Below the pieces are notes generated by a model. It was not told the DNA's origin. It made no database searches and saw nothing but the letters and a program-made list of their open reading frames with translations. From Paenibacillus sp. FSL R7-0273 (lineage in GTDB: Bacteria; Bacillota; Bacilli; Paenibacillales; Paenibacillaceae), in NCBI RefSeq assembly GCF_000758625.1, contig NZ_CP009283.1, positions 6,900,501 through 6,964,500 of the forward strand: a stretch of DNA of 64,000 bases, read 5' to 3'. Below, one piece after another: positions 59,679 to 64,000 of this stretch (positions within the stretch are counted from its first letter, which is position 1; every line of letters begins with the position of its first letter). The position numbers and the translations under genes were made by a program.

Positions 59679-61190
59679 GTGCCAAGCAATAACCATGCCT
59701 TCCTGGAGGAGGCCCCTGCTAACCTTGCGGCACATTTTGCCGTATTTCGTGAGCATACCATCGGCATTTGCCATCAGATCAATACACCTTTTGGACGAAA
59801 GCCGCTGCTATACGCCGACTGGACTGCCAGCGGGCGTCTATACGAGCCGATCGAACGCCGGATTCAGGAATCATTCGGCCCCTATGTCAGCAATCCGCAT
59901 ACCGACTCCAACACCACGGGTCTGACCATGACATTGGCTTACAATGAAGCACGGCGCATGATTAGGCAGCATGTTCATGCTGATGAGGATGATTGCCTCA
60001 TCTTCTGCGGCAACGGCACGACCGGTGCAGTCAACAAGCTGCAGCGGCTGATGGGCCTGAAGCTGCCCGAATGGCAGCGCCAGAGCTTCCGTTGTCCCCC
60101 GGAGGAGCGCCCGGTCATCTTCGTAAGTCATATGGAGCATCACTCCAACCTCCTGCCCTGGCAGGAGGGCATCGGCGATGTCGTCACCGTCCCGGCCGGG
60201 GCGGACGGCAACATCAGCCCCGGCGCCCTTGAAGTGCTGCTCGCCCGCTACCGGGGCCGCCGCCTCAAAATCGGCTCATTCACCGCCTGCTCAAACGTAA
60301 CAGGCATAGAGACCCCTTATCACAAACTCGCCGCCGTAATGCACCGGCACGGCGGGGTATGCTTTGTTGATTTTGCCGCCAGTGCACCTTATTCAGCCAT
60401 TAATATGCACCCCTCTTCCCCGCTGGAGAAGCTTGACGCCATCTTCTTCTCTCCGCACAAGTTTCTCGGCGGTCCCGGCACAGGCGGAGTGCTGCTGTTT
60501 GATGCCGGGCTCTGCAGCGGAAGGCTTCCGGATGAGCCCGGCGGCGGAACAGTCGTCTGGGTCAATCCCTGGGGCGGGCGCCGTTACATAGCTGACGTTG
60601 AGGTCCGTGAAGACGGAGGAACACCAGGGTTTATGCAAGCCATCCGCACAGCGCTCTGTATACAGCTGAAGGAACGGATGAACGGCAGCGGTGAATGGAT
60701 GAAGCTGCGGGAGCAGCAGCTTTCCACACGGCTCTTATCCGGACTTGCACGAATTCCCGGCTGCTCCATCCTGGCCGGCGGACAGACCGAGCGTCATGGC
60801 ATTGTGTCTTTCACCTTACAAAAGGTCCATTATAATCTTGCCGTCAGGCTGCTGAATGACCGCTATGGCATCCAGGCCCGCGGCGGCTGCTCCTGTGCCG
60901 GTCCTTACGGCCACTATCTGCTGGGGCTTGACCATAAGCAGTCGGAGCAGATCGTCCAGGACCTGCATGCCGGTGACCAGTCCTCCAAGCCCGGTTGGGT
61001 CCGCCTCTCCCTCCACCCCATAATGACAGATGCCGAAATTGACAGAATGGTAGCAGCAGTGCAGAGCCTGACTGAATCCGGGATGGAATGGAGCAGCGAT
61101 TACAGCTATACCGCCGCAACGAACAGCTGGGTTCATCGTTCAGGCCAGACAGAGACAGAGGCTGCGGTCCGGAGCCTATTCTCGGTGTAA
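59679..61190 (+). CDS. Aminotransferase class V / cysteine-desulfurase-like PLP enzyme
   Basis: A PLP-dependent enzyme of about 503 residues. The PLP lysine lies in FFSPHKFLGGPGTGG. VSHMEHHSNLLPW, TACSNVTGIETP and VDFAASAP are class-V landmarks. RGGCSCAGPYGHYLL supplies a Cys loop as in cysteine or selenocysteine-type desulfurases. The protein is longer than SufS/IscS (about 400) with an N-terminal extension of about 40 residues and an extended tail. GTG 59679-59681 follows GGAGGG and 7 nt; an ATG lies at 59664. The 3' end overlaps the convergent membrane gene by 15 bp. Substrate could be cysteine or another amino acid. Confidence 0.85.
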   Translation: MPSNNHAFLEEAPANLAAHFAVFREHTIGICHQINTPFGRKPLLYADWTASGRLYEPIERRIQESFGPYVSNPHTDSNTTGLTMTLAYNEARRMIRQHVHADEDDCLIFCGNGTTGAVNKLQRLMGLKLPEWQRQSFRCPPEERPVIFVSHMEHHSNLLPWQEGIGDVVTVPAGADGNISPGALEVLLARYRGRRLKIGSFTACSNVTGIETPYHKLAAVMHRHGGVCFVDFAASAPYSAINMHPSSPLEKLDAIFFSPHKFLGGPGTGGVLLFDAGLCSGRLPDEPGGGTVVWVNPWGGRRYIADVEVREDGGTPGFMQAIRTALCIQLKERMNGSGEWMKLREQQLSTRLLSGLARIPGCSILAGGQTERHGIVSFTLQKVHYNLAVRLLNDRYGIQARGGCSCAGPYGHYLLGLDHKQSEQIVQDLHAGDQSSKPGWVRLSLHPIMTDAEIDRMVAAVQSLTESGMEWSSDYSYTAATNSWVHRSGQTETEAAVRSLFSV

Positions 61191-61793
61191 CCGGTCTGCC
61201 GCGGCCCGGGCAAACCGGGCTTCGATAGCCTTTACACACCAGAGGGAGCCCGCAATAAACAGCACCACATAGATGATCTCCCACGGGTTACGGATAAACC
61301 GCTGCACATCATTGCCGATATAAGAAACAGCGAACACCATAATCGCCTTCCCCGCACATATCGCCAGCAGATAGGAGCGCAGGCGCATTCCGGCAAGCCC
61401 GGCGGTCATATTAATCACCACGAACGGGCCGACCGGGAACAGGCTGAGCAGAAAAACATAACTGAAGCCGCTCTGGCGCACCCAGGTCATGCTTTTGGCT
61501 ACCTTTGGCCTGCGTGACCATTTCTGCAGGTAGGGATGAGAGGCGATCTTGCGGATAATGAGAAAGGTTACCGTACAGCCTGCCACCAGCCCCAGCCACG
61601 AATATAAAAAGCCGAGCCATAAGCCGTATACCGCCCCGTTCAGCCCAACGATCGCGATTGTCGGCAGCGGCGGAACGAAGGATTTCATAAATGTCAGCCC
61701 GATTCCGGGCAGCGGCCCCAGCGTCCGGTACTGCTCCAGCAGAATCCGCAGCCTCTCCTCCGTCAGCCATGACGACACATCCAGTAAATACAT
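61176..61793 (-). CDS. TVP38/TMEM64-family membrane protein
   Basis: A 205-residue protein with about five helices of the DedA-like VTT superfamily. Typical are FVPPLPTIAIVGLNGAVYG, YSWLGLVAGCTVTFLIIRK and VFLLSLFPVGPFVVINMTAGLAGMRLRSYLLA, which encloses the conserved F-P-x-x-P-F core. The family is linked to membrane-lipid handling. ATG 61793 has GGAGAGGG upstream. Its stop lies inside the 3' end of the convergent aminotransferase gene. Confidence 0.88.
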   Translation of the reverse strand: MYLLDVSSWLTEERLRILLEQYRTLGPLPGIGLTFMKSFVPPLPTIAIVGLNGAVYGLWLGFLYSWLGLVAGCTVTFLIIRKIASHPYLQKWSRRPKVAKSMTWVRQSGFSYVFLLSLFPVGPFVVINMTAGLAGMRLRSYLLAICAGKAIMVFAVSYIGNDVQRFIRNPWEIIYVVLFIAGSLWCVKAIEARFARAAADRLHRE

Positions 61794-61965
61794 CAATTGC
61801 CCTCTCCTCATCTAACGCTGAATTTCTCAAGCCGTGAGCTTCAATTATACAACACTTTTCTTGGTGCTTGTGACTGGACAAGCGGAAGCCGGCAGGGCTA
61901 TGATGAAATTATTGACGAATGATGCGGAATTTACGAAAAGTTCCATCCTACCAAGTGAGGTCTAT

Positions 61966-64000
61966 ATGAAACTGTTTGATTTCAGGCTGCTGGCCACAAG
62001 AGCCCTGGGCCTGCTGTGCATTTGCCTGCTCGCAGCCTCAGCAGTATATCCCCTGCTTAGCAGCAGCAATGCTTCGTGCGTTCAGCCAAAACCCGGCATT
62101 ATAGATTTATCCGGCTGTACTTTTGATAATACCTCAACCTATAAGCTGGACGGCAAATGGGAATTCCACTGGAATCAGCTGCTTCAGCCCTCAGACTCCC
62201 CGCAGGATGATGTCAGCTATATTTCCGTTCCCGGAAGCTGGAGAACATGGAATCAGAAGGAGTTCAGCCGTTACGGCTTTGCTTCCTACCGCCTGCAGCT
62301 GCAGCTGCCGTTGAACAGCACCGGCTTCGCCATGAAGGTGAACAATATCCGCAATGCCAGCCAGCTCTTTATTGATGGCGAGCCGCTCGGAGGCAGCGGG
62401 ATTGCCGGACAGTCAGAGCAGGCCACGAAGCCCCGCAACCAGCCCTACACTGTTACCTTCAGCAGCGATACCGGCCGGGCGGAAGTCATTATTCACGCCT
62501 CCAATTTCACGTATAACAGCGGGGCAATTGCAGAGTCCATCCGTATCGGATCACCAGAAGCTGTAGCAGCACTGGATCAGCGCAACAAGATATATGATAT
62601 TGTGCTGGTGGCAGGCTTCGCTTTTATCGGAGTCTATTTCCTGGGACAGGGCCTGCAGCGCAAAGAAGACTATTCCTCGCTGCTGCTGGCGATGTATTGC
62701 TTCACGATTACCTTTTATATGCTTACACACAGCGAAAAGCTGCTCTTTGACATCTACCCCTCGATCTCCTATGAATGGTTCAGCAAATTACAGCTGATAA
62801 CCGGCGTGGTCGGCTTTTCGTTCGTAGCCAGCTATACCTATTCCCTGTTTCCTGCACTGTATTCACGGCTATTCCGCAGGATCACCTTTATCTATTCCAT
62901 CGGCTTCTGCCTTCTCACTTTGGTAAGCTCTGTCCGCTTTTACTCCAGAGCCTCTGATATATTGATTATCTTTAGTATGATCTCTATTATCTATACCTTC
63001 TATGTTATGGCCAGAGCGGCGCTGCAGCGGGAAACCGGCTCCTTTTACCTGATGATTGGCGTTATTGCCGCCATCATGTTCACGCTCTCGGTATCAAGCA
63101 ACCTTATGCTGGGTACAGGATTTTACTCCATCCCTCCGGTGTCCGGACCCATCTTCATCATTGCCGAGGGCCTGTTTCTCTCCGCGCGGCAAGCCCATGC
63201 CTATGAGACGATCAAGCAGCTGTCCCAGCAGCTTGCGCGCAAGGACAGGGACAAGGATGAGTTCCTGCTAAAAACCTCAAACGAGCTGCGTACACCGCTG
63301 AATGCCATCATTAATATCTCTTTATCACTCTATGAGGGCAGCGGAGGCCCGCTAAGCTCCTCACAGCGCGAGGATATGCGCCTGATTCTCGGAACCGGCA
63401 GACGGCTGGCATTCATGGTCAGGGATATCCTCGATTATGAGCAGATTAAGCAGCAGCGGATCACCCTGCACTGGAAGCAGGTCGATATTCAGGGAATCGC
63501 CAATATCGTTATTGAAGTCTTCCAGTTCCTAAATATAAAGCCGGATATCCGCATCAAAAACCGCATCCCGCCCGGCGTCTATCTGATTGAGGCAGATGAG
63601 CACAGGCTGATGCAGATTCTGTACAACCTGCTCGACAATGCCCTCAAATTCACCGACCGGGGCAGTGTGGTATTTGAAGCGGAGCAGCAGTCGGGTACCC
63701 TCTCCATCTCCGTTACCGATACAGGCAGAGGAATACCGCCGGAGCGTCTGGAAAGTATATTCCGCGATTACGAGCAGGTCAATGAAGCGGACTCGCTGGA
63801 GAGCGGAGGGCTTGGTCTGGGTCTGGCCATTACCCGCAAGCTTGTCGAGCTGCACGGCGGCAGCATCAGGGTACAGTCGTCAGCCGGGCGGGGAAGCACC
63901 TTCACCTTCTCTATCCCGGTCAGCCAGCCTGGAGCTGCGGCGGCAGAGCCGGATAACCGTGAGCTGCTGCTCACACCGGTCAAGCCGTCTCCGGAAGCTA
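61966..64000 (+). CDS. 7TM sensor histidine-kinase-like protein with Asn at the phosphoacceptor site (partial)
   Basis: The first 678 residues of a sensor protein. A signal or first helix (about 12-32) precedes a jelly-roll extracellular domain (about 40-205: YKLDGKWEFHWNQLL, SVPGSWRTW, IFRNASQLFIDGE-type), the 7TMR-DISM ligand-binding layout. Seven helices follow (about 215-410). The dimerisation segment reads FLLKTSNELRTPLNAIIN: residue 439 is Asn, not the phosphoacceptor His. The ATPase domain keeps ILYNLLDNALKF (N box), DTGRGIP (G1) and GLGLGLAIT (G2). GTGAGGTCTAT precedes the ATG. Hybrid relatives continue with a receiver domain; the residues LLTPVKPSPEA hint at one beyond the edge. Confidence 0.88.
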   Translation, partial: MKLFDFRLLATRALGLLCICLLAASAVYPLLSSSNASCVQPKPGIIDLSGCTFDNTSTYKLDGKWEFHWNQLLQPSDSPQDDVSYISVPGSWRTWNQKEFSRYGFASYRLQLQLPLNSTGFAMKVNNIRNASQLFIDGEPLGGSGIAGQSEQATKPRNQPYTVTFSSDTGRAEVIIHASNFTYNSGAIAESIRIGSPEAVAALDQRNKIYDIVLVAGFAFIGVYFLGQGLQRKEDYSSLLLAMYCFTITFYMLTHSEKLLFDIYPSISYEWFSKLQLITGVVGFSFVASYTYSLFPALYSRLFRRITFIYSIGFCLLTLVSSVRFYSRASDILIIFSMISIIYTFYVMARAALQRETGSFYLMIGVIAAIMFTLSVSSNLMLGTGFYSIPPVSGPIFIIAEGLFLSARQAHAYETIKQLSQQLARKDRDKDEFLLKTSNELRTPLNAIINISLSLYEGSGGPLSSSQREDMRLILGTGRRLAFMVRDILDYEQIKQQRITLHWKQVDIQGIANIVIEVFQFLNIKPDIRIKNRIPPGVYLIEADEHRLMQILYNLLDNALKFTDRGSVVFEAEQQSGTLSISVTDTGRGIPPERLESIFRDYEQVNEADSLESGGLGLGLAITRKLVELHGGSIRVQSSAGRGSTFTFSIPVSQPGAAAAEPDNRELLLTPVKPSPEA

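Overview
The window looks like chromosome of a spore-forming Firmicute, most likely Paenibacillus. The reasons are the moderately high GC content, strong AGGAGG-type ribosome binding sites with frequent GTG and TTG starts, sporulation and germination genes (a Spo0E-type phosphatase and a gerA-gerB-gerC operon), an S-layer (SLH) protein, lipoteichoic-acid synthase, CidA/LrgA-CidB/LrgB and MenA-type prenyltransferases. No rRNA, tRNA, prophage, transposase or CRISPR array was recognised. Both ends cut genes: formyl-THF ligase on the left and a 7TM sensor kinase on the right.

Layout. 1-9.9 kb (all minus): fhs, glutathione peroxidase, DUF3243, a VanY-type D,D-carboxypeptidase, a 51-bp tandem hairpin repeat, a DEAD-box RNA helicase with a long structured leader, a phasin-like/AarF pair, ThuA and HemD. 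10-18 kb: a chemoreceptor, a PerR-like regulator, the gerABC germination operon and a FAD/Rieske oxidoreductase. 18-26.7 kb: an MMPL exporter, a MarR-controlled heterodimeric ABC exporter, an XRE-TPR regulator and a Spo0E-like protein. 26.8-35.2 kb: a CidR-like LysR regulator divergent from cidAB, a Gfo/Idh/MocA oxidoreductase, an XPD/DinG-type helicase with an N-terminal nuclease domain, LtaS and a MarR regulator. 35.6-42.7 kb: a chemoreceptor, intergenic repeats, an MHYT-GGDEF-EAL protein and an ABC exporter pair. 42.8-47.4 kb: an SLH surface protein and an Ala/Pro-rich secreted protein behind a tandem attenuator-like leader. 47.5-52.8 kb: a dicarboxylate/cystine-type symporter, then a minus-strand cassette of UbiA, jelly-roll protein, UbiA and oxidoreductase. 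53-58.5 kb: two more GGDEF-EAL proteins flanking an acetate transporter. 58.6-64 kb: a small membrane protein, a DsrE-like protein, a class-V aminotransferase, a TVP38 protein and a 7TM histidine-kinase-like protein whose phosphoacceptor His is replaced by Asn.

How the genes work together. The recurring themes are the cell envelope (VanY, LtaS, SLH protein, CidAB, MMPL and ABC exporters), signalling (three dual GGDEF-EAL proteins, two chemoreceptors, one sensor kinase), and sporulation/germination. The most unusual element is the ~230-nt leader upstream of the Ala-rich/SLH gene pair: two exact copies of a 25-nt hairpin motif, each overlapping the first arm of a strong terminator-like hairpin, behind a near-consensus sigma-A promoter. 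The UbiA/jelly-roll/UbiA/oxidoreductase cassette is the best candidate for an unassigned pathway.
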